Assembly: GCA_017437745.1 (NCBI GenBank) | Contig: JAFRYI010000023.1 | Span: 62,001-126,000 of the forward strand | DNA: 64,000 nucleotides | Source: Bacillota bacterium | Lineage (GTDB): Bacteria; Bacillota; Clostridia; Peptostreptococcales; Anaerovoracaceae | Direction: 5' to 3' | Shown here: positions 1-8,885 of the stretch, in pieces | How the letters are laid out: the number at the start of each line of letters is the position of its first letter | How positions within the stretch are numbered: the first letter of the stretch is position 1 | Notes under the pieces: model-generated | Told to the model about the DNA's origin: nothing | The model's database searches: none | Seen by the model: the letters and a program-made list of their open reading frames with translations, nothing else | Translations under genes and position numbers: made by a program

Positions 1-704
1 TTTGGAAAACGTTCCCGACAGCTGGACAGCAGATACTGAATGTTGTTGCGGTAACGAGCTGTTCTGGCATAATCATGGCGCTCGTTTCGCTGACGGGTAT
101 AGGACTACGCATGTCGTCACTGCTGACGATCATCTCAGGCGGAAACTTGATCATTCTCGCACTGCTTGCCGCAGTAACGATATATATAATGGGTATGGGA
201 ATGGCTCCGATAGTAAGTTACATCCTTATGTCCATACTGGTCGCTCCGGCGCTGGTTGACAAAGGTGTTCCGCTTATCGCTGCGCACTTCTTCATCCTTT
301 ATATGTCGGTATCAGGATTCATTACTCCTCCGGTCTGCCTTGCAGCGTACATTTCCGGTGGAATGGTAGGAAGAAGCGGAGTCTCTGTTGGCTTCAAAGC
401 AATGAGATTTGGTATTGTCTGCTACCTGGTGCCGTTTGTATGCTTGTTTGCTCCCGAGCTTCTGCTTGTGGGAACACCACTGGGTATCATTGAAAGCGCT
501 GTGACCGCGATAATTGGTGTAATAATCCTGGCGGCAGGATTAGAAGGTTACCTTATCAAAGATGCAAGTATAGCTGAAAGAGTTCTGTATATTGCTGGAG
601 GCGCATTGCTTTTCTATCCGGGACTGACTACGGATGCCATAGGCGCTGTTGCGGCAGTAGCTGCGATCGTTCTCCAGTTTATCCGAAAGAAGAAGACCGC
701 TTAG
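1..704 (+). CDS. TRAP transporter large permease, C-terminal part (5' cut by window edge)
   Basis: The reading frame is open from position 3 (codons WKTFPTAGQQ...) and ends with TAG at 702-704, so the start lies outside the window. The visible 233 residues are almost entirely hydrophobic helices with the glycine/proline-rich motifs GMGMAPIVSYIL and SGFITPPVCLAAY that are typical of DctM-type permeases, especially the fused permeases of TAXI-type TRAP systems, whose C-terminal tail carries extra helices as seen here. Such proteins import organic acids using an ion gradient and a periplasmic or surface binding protein. The substrate cannot be told. The gene ends its transcription unit: two terminator hairpins follow. 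Confidence 0.8.
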   Translation, partial: WKTFPTAGQQILNVVAVTSCSGIIMALVSLTGIGLRMSSLLTIISGGNLIILALLAAVTIYIMGMGMAPIVSYILMSILVAPALVDKGVPLIAAHFFILYMSVSGFITPPVCLAAYISGGMVGRSGVSVGFKAMRFGIVCYLVPFVCLFAPELLLVGTPLGIIESAVTAIIGVIILAAGLEGYLIKDASIAERVLYIAGGALLFYPGLTTDAIGAVAAVAAIVLQFIRKKKTA

Positions 705-740
705 CAGCAGGAAGCTGATACTTTTTTCTTCTCCTCCGGT

Positions 741-796
741 GATGAACAATTATCGAAAGCACTTTCCGGATGCACGATAATTGTTCATCTTTTTTT
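741..796 (+). terminator. Rho-independent terminator after the TRAP permease
   Basis: A 15-bp perfect inverted repeat (741-755 GATGAACAATTATCG pairs with 775-789) with a 19-nt loop is followed by seven T at 790-796. It lies 37 nt after the TRAP permease stop. Confidence 0.85.
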
Positions 797-856
797 GCAT
801 TTCGAAATAGCTTTGAGGGGAGAAATTATAGTTGAATAAACCAAATATGTCATCTA

Positions 857-896
857 CGGAACGTTCGGTATTTTGCGAACGTTCCGCACTTTTTTT
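857..896 (+). terminator. Second terminator-like hairpin upstream of xpt
   Basis: An 11-bp perfect stem (CGGAACGTTCG at 857-867, CGAACGTTCCG at 876-886) is followed by CAC and seven T. Each arm itself contains the palindrome AACGTT and resembles the CCGAAC core of Bacillus PurR boxes, so it could alternatively be an operator pair for the downstream purine genes. The T-run favours a terminator or attenuator. Confidence 0.65.
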
Positions 897-927
897 GTGA
901 AATTCCGCGGTATTAGCCTGAATAAAC

Positions 928-955
928 TTTACTTGAAATCTCAATAGTTTATAAT
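928..955 (+). promoter_or_regulatory. Candidate promoter of xpt
   Basis: TTTACT at 928-933, a 16-nt spacer and a perfect TATAAT at 950-955. It lies 29 nt before the xpt start, after the second terminator, and would drive xpt and probably the nucleoside ABC genes. No purine riboswitch consensus was found between 800 and 983. Confidence 0.5.
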
Positions 956-983
956 ATATTTGTAAGAGTTTTTCGGAGGAAGC

Positions 984-1556
984 ATGCAGGAACTTAAGGA
1001 CAGGGTCTTAAAGGACGGAAGGTGCCTTGGAGCGGACATTCTGAAGGTGGATTCCTTCCTGAACCACCAGATCGACGTAGGTCTCGTGGACCGTATGGGC
1101 AAGGAGTTCGCGAGGCTGTTCGAGGGCCTGGGGATCAACAAGATCCTGACCATAGAAACGTCCGGCATACCCATCGCTTACGCTGCGGCAAGGGCCATGG
1201 GAGACCTCCCTCTGGTGTTCGCCAAGAAGACCTCCCCCTCCACGATGGTGGACGGTGTGTACAGCGCTCCGGTCAGGTCCTTCACCAAGGGCACGGTCAG
1301 CAACGTAATAGTATCCAGACGCTACATAGGTCCCGGAGATGTCGTCCTGCTTATAGACGATTTCCTGGCTCACGGCGAGGCTGCCGGCGGACTCCTGGAG
1401 ATCTGCAGACAGGCAGGCGCGGAGTGCACGGGGCTGGGCGCGGTCATAGAAAAGAAGTACCAGGGCGGCGCGGACAAGCTCCGCGAAAAAGGCCTTACGG
1501 TAAAGTCTCTTGCGGTAATAACGTCCCTTCAGGACGGAAAGATAGAATTCGAATAG
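984..1556 (+). CDS. xpt: Xanthine phosphoribosyltransferase
   Basis: A 190-residue type I phosphoribosyltransferase that converts xanthine and PRPP to XMP in purine salvage. The length equals the usual Xpt length. The N-terminus MQELKDRVLKDGRCLGADIL and the PRPP-binding loop VVLLIDDFLAHG (residues 120-131) are characteristic of Xpt/PurR-like PRTs. The start is ATG with the ribosome site TCGGAGGAAGC just upstream. The gene lies 29 nt before a nucleoside-binding lipoprotein gene, so purine nucleoside import and base salvage appear to form one unit. It could also act on hypoxanthine or guanine to some degree; xanthine is the family assignment. Confidence 0.93.
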   Translation: MQELKDRVLKDGRCLGADILKVDSFLNHQIDVGLVDRMGKEFARLFEGLGINKILTIETSGIPIAYAAARAMGDLPLVFAKKTSPSTMVDGVYSAPVRSFTKGTVSNVIVSRRYIGPGDVVLLIDDFLAHGEAAGGLLEICRQAGAECTGLGAVIEKKYQGGADKLREKGLTVKSLAVITSLQDGKIEFE

Positions 1557-1585
1557 AAAGTTCGGAAAGAAAAGGAGAAAGTAAA

Positions 1586-2860
1586 ATGAAGAAGCTTATC
1601 GCTGTTATTCTGGCTCTCGTGCTGGTCCTCGGACTTGCGGCATGCGGAACGCCGGCTAACAACACCCCGGCCAACAACACCACTCCGGCCAACAACACCA
1701 CTCCGGAAGCCAAGACCTACAACGTAGGCATGGTCTGCATAGGCGACCAGAACGCCGCTTACGACAGAAACTTCTACATGGCAGCCGAAGCCGCCAAGGC
1801 AGAGCTTGCCAAGAAGGGCATCAGCATCGAGTGGCAGTACACCTACAATCACCCGGCAGGCAAGGAAGTTGCCGACGACTGCGAGAAGCTGGCCGGCGAC
1901 CTCGGCTGCGTAGCGGTATTCCTCAACTCCTACGGCCAGGAAGATGCGATGCTTCCCATCGCCAAGGATTATCCCAACACCGTATTCGTGGGAATGACCA
2001 ACGAAGGATCCATGAGGGACGATCTGGACAACACCGTAAACTCCTTCCCCAGCATATATGAAGCCAGATACCTGGCAGGCGTTGCAGCCGGATGCAAGCT
2101 CAACGAGCTCATCGAGAACGGCACCATCAAGGCCGACCAGGCTGTCATCGGTTACGTAGGCGCTTACACCTTCGCGGAAGTAGTCTCCGGATACACCTCC
2201 TTCTACCTGGGCGCCAAGAGCGTATGCCCCTCCGCTACCATGATCGTTAAGTTCATCGGTTCCTGGGGCGATCCTCAGATGGAAGCTACCACCGCTCAGG
2301 ACCTGATCGACAACGGCGCGGTCCTGATCTCCCAGCACTCCGACTCCACTACTCCGGCTACCACCGCTCAGGCCAACAAGATCAAGGGCTCTGACGTTCC
2401 GGTACCGCACGTAGGATACAACATCAGCATGAGCGACGTCGCTCCGGAAAGCTCCATAATCTCCTCCAGGATCGACTGGACCAACTACATGGTCTACGTC
2501 ATCGAGAAGGCAGTAAAGGGCGAGAAGGTAGACAAGGACTACACCGGACACGGCCTTAAGGACGGCGACGTTAAGCTTACCGAGCTCAACGACAAGGTAG
2601 CGGCAAAGGGCACCGCGGAAGCCATCAAGGCAGCCGAGGACGAGATCAAGTCCGGCAAGCTCCAGGTATTCGACGTTACCAAGTTCACCATCGGCGGAAA
2701 GACCGCTGAGCACGCTCTGGTAGACATGACAGGCGACTTCGTGGGCGACGAAGGATTCGACGCCATCTTCGACGGCTACTATCACGAATCCTACTTCAAG
2801 TCCGCTCCGGCATTCGACCTCAGGATCGACGGAATAACCCTCCTCAACGAGGCTTACTGA
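1586..2860 (+). CDS. BMP-family nucleoside-binding lipoprotein of an ABC importer
   Basis: A 424-residue substrate-binding protein. A lipoprotein signal peptide ends in GLAAC with the lipidated cysteine at residue 20, followed by a short linker of TPANN repeats (about residues 22-38). The mature part begins KTYNVGMVCIGDQNAAYDRNF, the start of a PnrA/BMP fold, whose members bind purine nucleosides at the cell surface. The start is the ATG after AAAGGAGAAAG. The two permeases and the double ATPase of the same importer follow directly. The start of the lipoprotein, including the TPANN linker, is strikingly like that of the OppA homologue at 28355, which binds an unrelated substrate. Confidence 0.9.
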   Translation: MKKLIAVILALVLVLGLAACGTPANNTPANNTTPANNTTPEAKTYNVGMVCIGDQNAAYDRNFYMAAEAAKAELAKKGISIEWQYTYNHPAGKEVADDCEKLAGDLGCVAVFLNSYGQEDAMLPIAKDYPNTVFVGMTNEGSMRDDLDNTVNSFPSIYEARYLAGVAAGCKLNELIENGTIKADQAVIGYVGAYTFAEVVSGYTSFYLGAKSVCPSATMIVKFIGSWGDPQMEATTAQDLIDNGAVLISQHSDSTTPATTAQANKIKGSDVPVPHVGYNISMSDVAPESSIISSRIDWTNYMVYVIEKAVKGEKVDKDYTGHGLKDGDVKLTELNDKVAAKGTAEAIKAAEDEIKSGKLQVFDVTKFTIGGKTAEHALVDMTGDFVGDEGFDAIFDGYYHESYFKSAPAFDLRIDGITLLNEAY

Positions 2861-3013
2861 TTACATTCCGGCGCAATTTACCGCGACTGACGCATGTTAG
2901 TGTGATATAATAAGACGAAAGGGGACAGCTTGCGCGCCGCCCCCTTTCGCCGTATTCAGGCCGGGATCACTATCCGGGCCTGCCCGATTTCCTCTTTTAA
3001 ACAGGAGACAGCA

Positions 3014-4546
3014 ATGGATAAAGTACATGCTGTGGAGCTTAAGGGCGTTACCAAAAGCTTCGGCAGCAACATGGCAAACAAGAACATCGACCTTTTCGTG
3101 GACAAAGGGGAGATAATGGCCCTGCTGGGCGAGAACGGCTCCGGCAAGACTACCCTGATGAACATCCTCGCCGGCATATACCTTCCGGACGAAGGACGCG
3201 TCTTTGTCGACGGCAAAGAGGTAACGATACGCAGTCCCAAGGACGCATTCGACAACCGCATAGGCATGATCCACCAGCACTTCAAGCTGGTCGACGTGTT
3301 TACAGCGGCCGAGAACGTGGTGCTGGGACTGGAGGGCACCGGCAGGCTGGACCTTAAGGCGGCTTCGTCCAAGGTGCGCGAGATAAGCAGGAAATACGGT
3401 TTCGACATAGACCCGGACAAGAAGGTATACGAGATGTCCGTGTCCGAAAAGCAGACCGTGGAGATAATAAAGGTGCTGTACCGCGGGGCGGACATCCTGA
3501 TACTGGACGAGCCCACGGCGGTGCTTACGCCTCAGGAGATAGAAAAACTCTTTGCCGTAATGCGGGCCATGCGACGCGACGGCAAGTCGATCATAATAAT
3601 AACGCATAAGCTCAACGAGGTAATGGCGGTGTCGGACGTTGTGGCGGTTCTCCGCAAGGGCGAGCACATAGGCACTGTCCGCACGTCGGAGACCAGCCCC
3701 CAGGCTCTTACGGAGATGATGGTGGGCCGCAAGGTGGAGCTTAACATAGGACGCAAGGATCCTGTCGATCCCAAGCCGCGCCTTACGATAGCGGGCCTTA
3801 CGGTGCGCGACAGCGAGGGCGTAAAGAAGCTGGACGACGTAGGATTCATAGCCTTCGGCGGCGAGATACTTGGAATAGCAGGCATAGCCGGCAGCGGCCA
3901 GAAAGAGCTGCTGGAGGCTGTCGCGGGTCTTCGCAAGATAGAGAGCGGCTCCATAATCTACACTCCGGAGGGCAAAGCTCCGGCGGAGCTCGTGGGCAAG
4001 ACCCCGATGGAGATAAAGGACGCCGGCGTTGCTCTGGCCTTCGTTCCTGAGGACCGTCTGGGCATGGGCCTGGTGGGCGGCATGGGCATGACAGGCAACA
4101 TGCTCCTCAGGTCCTGGCACAAGGGCAAGGGCATATTCGTAGACAGAAAGGCCCCGGAAAAGCTGGCGGCGGACGTAATGGAAAGGCTGGAGGTAGTCAC
4201 CCCGGGCATCTACTACCCGGTGCGCAAGCTCTCCGGCGGAAACGTCCAGAAGGTACTTGTAGGCAGGGAGATAGCGTCCTCGCCTTCCGTACTGATGAGC
4301 GCCTATGCGGTCCGCGGTCTGGACATAAACACATCGTACACCATATACAACTTAATGTGTCAGCAGAAGGAAAAGGGCGTGGCGGTAATATTCGTCGGAG
4401 AAGATCTGGACGTGCTGCTGGAGCTCTGCGACCGAATACTCGTGCTCTGCGGAGGTAAGGTCTCCGGCGTCGTGGACGCCAGGAACGTCACCAAGGAGCA
4501 GCTGGGTCTGCTGATGACCTCCGTGGGCGGAAAGGAGGAGAACTGA
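3014..4546 (+). CDS. nupO: Nucleoside ABC transporter, double ATPase subunit
   Basis: A 510-residue cytoplasmic ATPase with two ABC domains, the form used by sugar and BMP-type nucleoside importers. The first domain has Walker A LLGENGSGKTT (about residue 36), the loop MSVSEKQ and Walker B ILILDEPTAVLTP. The second is degenerate as usual for this family: GIAGSGQKELL for Walker A, KLSGGNVQK as signature and VLMSAYAVRGLD at the Walker B, where even the common PTRGLD is changed to AVRGLD. The ATG at 3014 follows ACAGGAGACA; the frame is open further upstream but the family start and ribosome site fit here. It overlaps the next permease gene by one nucleotide (TGATG). Confidence 0.92.
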   Translation: MDKVHAVELKGVTKSFGSNMANKNIDLFVDKGEIMALLGENGSGKTTLMNILAGIYLPDEGRVFVDGKEVTIRSPKDAFDNRIGMIHQHFKLVDVFTAAENVVLGLEGTGRLDLKAASSKVREISRKYGFDIDPDKKVYEMSVSEKQTVEIIKVLYRGADILILDEPTAVLTPQEIEKLFAVMRAMRRDGKSIIIITHKLNEVMAVSDVVAVLRKGEHIGTVRTSETSPQALTEMMVGRKVELNIGRKDPVDPKPRLTIAGLTVRDSEGVKKLDDVGFIAFGGEILGIAGIAGSGQKELLEAVAGLRKIESGSIIYTPEGKAPAELVGKTPMEIKDAGVALAFVPEDRLGMGLVGGMGMTGNMLLRSWHKGKGIFVDRKAPEKLAADVMERLEVVTPGIYYPVRKLSGGNVQKVLVGREIASSPSVLMSAYAVRGLDINTSYTIYNLMCQQKEKGVAVIFVGEDLDVLLELCDRILVLCGGKVSGVVDARNVTKEQLGLLMTSVGGKEEN

Positions 4547-5625
4547 TGCACGGAAAGACTCCTTTCGTAAGGCTCACCAAGCGTGAGAACATGCCGAAGG
4601 GCAAGGTGTGGATGATCCGTTTCGGATCGTTCATATTTGCGCTTCTGATAGGCATGGTGATATTCGCGGTAATAGGTGCCAAACCGCTGAGCGCGTACGG
4701 CTCCATAATCCAGGGCGCGCTTGGAAGACGCACCGGAATACGCCAGGTGGTGCGCGACGCCATACCTCTTCTGGGAACGGCTCTGGCGCTGGCGCCGTGC
4801 TTCAAGATGCGTTACTGGAACATAGGAGGCGAAGGCCAGATAACCATGGGCGCGGTGGCCGCCACATTCTTCGCGGTCCACTTCAAGAACATGCCCGCGG
4901 TGGCGCTGCTTCTGATAATGGCGGTGGCCGGAATAGTCCTGGGCTCCGTATGGGCTCTGATCCCGGCGATCTTCAAGTCGCGCTGGGGCACCAACGAGAC
5001 GCTCTTCACGCTGATGATGAACTACATAGCCATAGGCATAGCGGCCTGGCTGGTGGGCGGCCCCTGGGAGGGCAAGCCCGGAAGCCAGATAATGCCTGTG
5101 TTCACGTCAAACGCCATACTGCCCAAGGTGATGGGCGTCAACTGCGGATGGATAGTGGTGCTGGTGCTTACGGTCCTGGTATTCGTCTACATGCGCTACA
5201 CCAAGCACGGCTACGAGGTGCATGTTCTGGGCGAGTCCGAGAACACCGCAAGGTACGCCGGCATGAACGTCCCGAAGATCATCAAGCGCACGGCGGCTCT
5301 GTCCGGAGCCATCTGCGGACTGGTGGGATTCATGGTCGTAAGCGGTTCGGACGGAACGCTCTATTCCGACGTGGCCGGAGGCGCGGGATTCACCGCCATC
5401 ACGGTCTGCTGGCTGGCCCAGCTGAACCCCTTCGCCATGATAGTGATAGCTCTGATGCTTTCGGTGCTCTCCAAGGGCGCAAGCACTCTTCAGAGCGCCA
5501 TGGGCATCCCGGCTTCCATAACGGACATCCTGACGGGAATAATCCTGCTGTCCATGCTGGGCTGCGAGTTCTTCATAAACTACAAGATGCATTTCCGCAA
5601 GTCAGCTGAGAAGGAGGCCGCGTAA
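4546..5625 (+). CDS. nupP: Nucleoside ABC transporter permease, first subunit
   Basis: A 359-residue integral membrane protein of the BPD_transp_2 type (RbsC/YufP-like). It has a hydrophobic first helix (about residues 23-44), the conserved NIGGEGQITMGA region near residue 90 and eight or more predicted helices. It forms the translocation channel together with the next gene. Start ATG overlaps the stop of the ATPase gene by one base and AAGGAGGAG lies in front of it. The stop overlaps the next start in the same way, so the three transport genes are translationally coupled. Confidence 0.92.
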   Translation: MHGKTPFVRLTKRENMPKGKVWMIRFGSFIFALLIGMVIFAVIGAKPLSAYGSIIQGALGRRTGIRQVVRDAIPLLGTALALAPCFKMRYWNIGGEGQITMGAVAATFFAVHFKNMPAVALLLIMAVAGIVLGSVWALIPAIFKSRWGTNETLFTLMMNYIAIGIAAWLVGGPWEGKPGSQIMPVFTSNAILPKVMGVNCGWIVVLVLTVLVFVYMRYTKHGYEVHVLGESENTARYAGMNVPKIIKRTAALSGAICGLVGFMVVSGSDGTLYSDVAGGAGFTAITVCWLAQLNPFAMIVIALMLSVLSKGASTLQSAMGIPASITDILTGIILLSMLGCEFFINYKMHFRKSAEKEAA

Positions 5626-6617
5626 TGGGTGCTTTGGATTTCATAGTAGCCCTGATAAGGGCGGCCGTGTTCAACGGCACTCCGCTGATGTACGGAACAT
5701 CCGGAGAGATACTTACCGAAAAGGCGGGCAACCTGAACCTGGGCGTGGAAGGCCTGATGTTCATGGGCGGCGCGTTCGGACTGCTGGGAGCTTTCACCTA
5801 CGGCAACGCCATGGGCGACAGCGCGAACGGCGTGGTCGCAGTTATAATAGCCCTGGTCTGCGCTTTCGCGGCAGGGTGCTTCGGCTCGCTGATCTACGCC
5901 TTCCTGACCATAACTCTCAGGGCCAACCAGAACGTAACGGGCCTTGCTCTTACGATAATGGGAACCGGAGTCGGCCAGTTCGTGGGCGAGATGATGCGTC
6001 TTAAGGTAGGCGGCAACGTGGCGATCAGCAACGCCCTAAAGCTGGCGTTCGCCAACTCTCCGTTCCCGCAGGCGCTGCAGAACATCCCGGTAGTCGGACC
6101 GCTCATATTCGGATACAACGTGTTCGTGTACCTGGGAATAATCATGATAATAGTCATGCACCACTTCCTGGCTAAGACCCGCAAGGGCCTGTACCTGAGG
6201 GCTGTGGGCGAGTCTCCGTCGACTGCGGATTCCGCGGGCATCAACGTTACCCGCTACAGATATTTCGCGACGGTGATAGGCGGCGGCATCTCCGCGATAG
6301 GCGGCATGGTATACACCATGACCATCTCCGGGACCGTGTGGAACCACACCGGTCTTTCGGGCGAAGGCTGGGTAGCCGTGGCTCTGGTAATATTCTGCCT
6401 GTGGAAGCCGATCAACAGCCTCTGGGGCTCCGTCCTCTTCGGCGCGCTGCTGATACTCTACATAAGGCTGCCGATAGCCTTCATTCCCACACAGATCTAC
6501 AAGGTGGTACCGTACATAGTTACGGCGCTGGTGCTGATAATGGTATCCATTCGCCAGAGGCGCGAGGATCAGCCCCCGGCGGCGCTGGGCACGGCGTTCT
6601 TCCGCGAAGACAGATAG
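5625..6617 (+). CDS. nupQ: Nucleoside ABC transporter permease, second subunit
   Basis: A 330-residue integral membrane protein of the same permease superfamily (YufQ-like). The marker near the N-terminus is TSGEILTEKAGNLNLGVEGL, which is highly typical of the second permease of BMP/nucleoside importers. It has about eight to ten hydrophobic helices. The ATG overlaps the stop of the first permease by one base with AAGGAGG in front. It is the last gene of the importer: a 33-nt gap separates it from the surface-polymer genes. Confidence 0.92.
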   Translation: MGALDFIVALIRAAVFNGTPLMYGTSGEILTEKAGNLNLGVEGLMFMGGAFGLLGAFTYGNAMGDSANGVVAVIIALVCAFAAGCFGSLIYAFLTITLRANQNVTGLALTIMGTGVGQFVGEMMRLKVGGNVAISNALKLAFANSPFPQALQNIPVVGPLIFGYNVFVYLGIIMIIVMHHFLAKTRKGLYLRAVGESPSTADSAGINVTRYRYFATVIGGGISAIGGMVYTMTISGTVWNHTGLSGEGWVAVALVIFCLWKPINSLWGSVLFGALLILYIRLPIAFIPTQIYKVVPYIVTALVLIMVSIRQRREDQPPAALGTAFFREDR

Positions 6618-6650
6618 CGGCGCGTAAGACGGTTTAAGATCGGAGCAGTC

Positions 6651-8846
6651 TTGAGCAGACCGACTAAAGAAAAAAAAGGCGTCCTCGTATGCGGGGCCTA
6701 CGGGCTCGGCAATTCCGGGGACGAAGCGATACTGGAGGCTGTCCTCTCCCAGATAAGGGAGACGGACAGCTCGGTACCCATCACCGTAATCTCCAGAGAT
6801 CCACGCCGGACAGCGGAACTTCACAAAGTCCGTTCTGTCTGGTCTTTTAATGTTTTCGGACTTATCCGCGCGTTCAGGAGGAGCGGTCTTTTCCTGAGCG
6901 GCGGCGGAAGCCTGATCCAGGACGTTACCAGCCGCAGGAGCCTGCTGTATTATCTCTGGACTATAAGGCAGGCGAAGCGTTCCGGCTGCAGCGTAGTAAT
7001 GTACGGCTGCGGCATAGGCCCGGTGGAAAAGAAGGGCGACAGAAAGCTTGCGGCAAAGATAATAAACAAGTGCGCGGACTGCGTTACGCTCAGGGATTCC
7101 AGGGCGCTGGAGGAACTGAAGGCGCTGGGCATAACGGTGGAGGACGTGCGGGTGAGCGGCGATCCCGCTCTGTCGCTGCCGGCGGCGGAAGGTACGGATC
7201 TGGACAGGGCCATGAGGGCGCTGGGCATCGATCCGGAGGAACGCTACATAGCTTACTCCCTGCGGGACATAGGCAAGGAGAAGCTGCCTGCGGACATGGT
7301 CGCGGCGGCCGCGGACGAATGCGCCGGAAAGTTCGGATGCAAGACGGTCTTCATATGCAACAGCAAGGAGGACGGAGCGTTCGCGGAGCGCGTGTCCGAG
7401 CTTATGGATACGCCTTTCATGATAGTAATGGAAGGGCTGAGGTCCTCCGTCGTGCTGGGCATCATTTCCAGGGCGGAGGCTCTGGTATCGGGGCGTCTCC
7501 ATTCCCTGATATTCGCGGCCAGCGTGGGCACCCCGTCGGTCGCCATCTCCTACGATCCCAAGGTGTCCGGTTTCATGGAGGATCTGGGGTACGGCAGGAC
7601 CGTAACGCCGGAGGAGCTTACTCAGGAGAAGCTGGCGGAGTGCGTGGAGCAGGTGCTGTCACAGGACAGGGAGATGCTTGCCGCACAGGCGGAAGAGCTC
7701 AGGAAGCAGGAACTTAAGAACACGGAAGTCCTTAAGGAATACATGGAGAAGTCCGGGGTAAGCGTGCCGCGCGAAGAGCGGCCGGACGGTCCGGTAAAGC
7801 TGGCGTTCTTCACATCCGACTTCAAGATAGGCGGAATGCAGAAGTCTCTGGTCAACCTGCTCAAGAACCTGGACCACGAACGCTGCGAGGCGGACGTATA
7901 CTACTACGAGGACGAGATCTTCTACGAGCTTCCTGTATGCAAAGGCATAAACTACATAAAGCTGGATCCCAAGCCCTACTGGTACCGTTTCGTATATTTC
8001 AGGCTGCTGATGCGGTTCTTCGCGAAGGACCCCGCTCCCGGCAAGCACTACGACGTAGCCATAGACTTCAACAGCTACCAGAACGAATGCGCCCTTTACG
8101 CCTGCACGGTAAACGCGGACAAGAGGGTGATGTTCGTCCACAACGACGTGGAGCGCAAACTGGAGGAGGAACCCAAATACAAGATATTGTGGCACTTCTT
8201 CAAGGGCAAATTCGCCTACTACGACGAGTTCGCCGCGGTGTCGTCGGGCATAGTGGAAAGCTTCCGCAAAGCATCCGGTACCGACAAGCCGATATGGATA
8301 GTGCCAAACTACGTCGATACGAAGGAGATATTCGAGAAGGCGGACAAGCCTCTGGTGTTCCGCTTCGACGATTCGAAATACAAGCTGTGCGCGGTGGGCA
8401 GACTGTGCCACCAGAAGGGCTTCGACATTCTGCTGGACATCTACGCCAGGGCTGCGGAGCTGAGGCAGGACCTGCATCTGTACATCATAGGCGACGGCCC
8501 GGACAGAGAGGCGCTGCGCCTTAAGGCCCGCGACATGGAGATAGACCGCAGGATGACTTTCCTGGGCAACCAGCCGAACCCCTACGCTTACATGTCCCAC
8601 ATGGATGGACTGGCCATTACCAGCCGCTACGAAGGGCAGGGCATGGTCATAATGGAGGCCAAGGCTCTGGGGCTTGACCTCTACGTTGCCAGGAACCTCG
8701 AAGGGTGCAACCAGGGCATACGCTGCTCGGACGACATTGCGGGAGAGCTTCTGACTGCGGACAAGCGCGAGAAGCAGCGCGACGATCTGAGCGCCTACAA
8801 CCGCAACATCACAAGGCAGCTGAACAGGATATTCGGCATCCGCTGA
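6651..8846 (+). CDS. csaB: CsaB-type polysaccharide pyruvyl transferase fused to a GT4-like glycosyltransferase
   Basis: A 731-residue two-domain enzyme. Residues 1 to about 370 match CsaB: GAYGLGNSGDEAILEAVL at the start, LSGGGSLIQD, YGCGIGP and the SGRLHSLIFAA segment; this domain puts a ketal-pyruvate on a cell-wall glycan sugar. After a linker, residues from about 382 (KLAFFTSDFKIGGMQKSLVN) to the end form a complete GT-B retaining glycosyltransferase with VGRLCHQKGFDILLD and the donor-site segment SRYEGQGMVIMEAKALGL. In most Clostridia these are separate proteins. The start is TTG at 6651 with GGAG nearby; there is no better start. It heads the surface-polymer genes and likely acts on a secondary wall polymer, possibly an S-layer anchor. 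Confidence 0.85.
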   Translation: MSRPTKEKKGVLVCGAYGLGNSGDEAILEAVLSQIRETDSSVPITVISRDPRRTAELHKVRSVWSFNVFGLIRAFRRSGLFLSGGGSLIQDVTSRRSLLYYLWTIRQAKRSGCSVVMYGCGIGPVEKKGDRKLAAKIINKCADCVTLRDSRALEELKALGITVEDVRVSGDPALSLPAAEGTDLDRAMRALGIDPEERYIAYSLRDIGKEKLPADMVAAAADECAGKFGCKTVFICNSKEDGAFAERVSELMDTPFMIVMEGLRSSVVLGIISRAEALVSGRLHSLIFAASVGTPSVAISYDPKVSGFMEDLGYGRTVTPEELTQEKLAECVEQVLSQDREMLAAQAEELRKQELKNTEVLKEYMEKSGVSVPREERPDGPVKLAFFTSDFKIGGMQKSLVNLLKNLDHERCEADVYYYEDEIFYELPVCKGINYIKLDPKPYWYRFVYFRLLMRFFAKDPAPGKHYDVAIDFNSYQNECALYACTVNADKRVMFVHNDVERKLEEEPKYKILWHFFKGKFAYYDEFAAVSSGIVESFRKASGTDKPIWIVPNYVDTKEIFEKADKPLVFRFDDSKYKLCAVGRLCHQKGFDILLDIYARAAELRQDLHLYIIGDGPDREALRLKARDMEIDRRMTFLGNQPNPYAYMSHMDGLAITSRYEGQGMVIMEAKALGLDLYVARNLEGCNQGIRCSDDIAGELLTADKREKQRDDLSAYNRNITRQLNRIFGIR

Positions 8847-8885
8847 CGCGGAGCGTATCGTTTTCGAGATACGAAGGAGTCCTAT

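Noticed and set aside
800..983. Purine riboswitch upstream of xpt
   Set aside because: xpt is often riboswitch-controlled, but none of the conserved loop or junction bases of the purine aptamer were found here.
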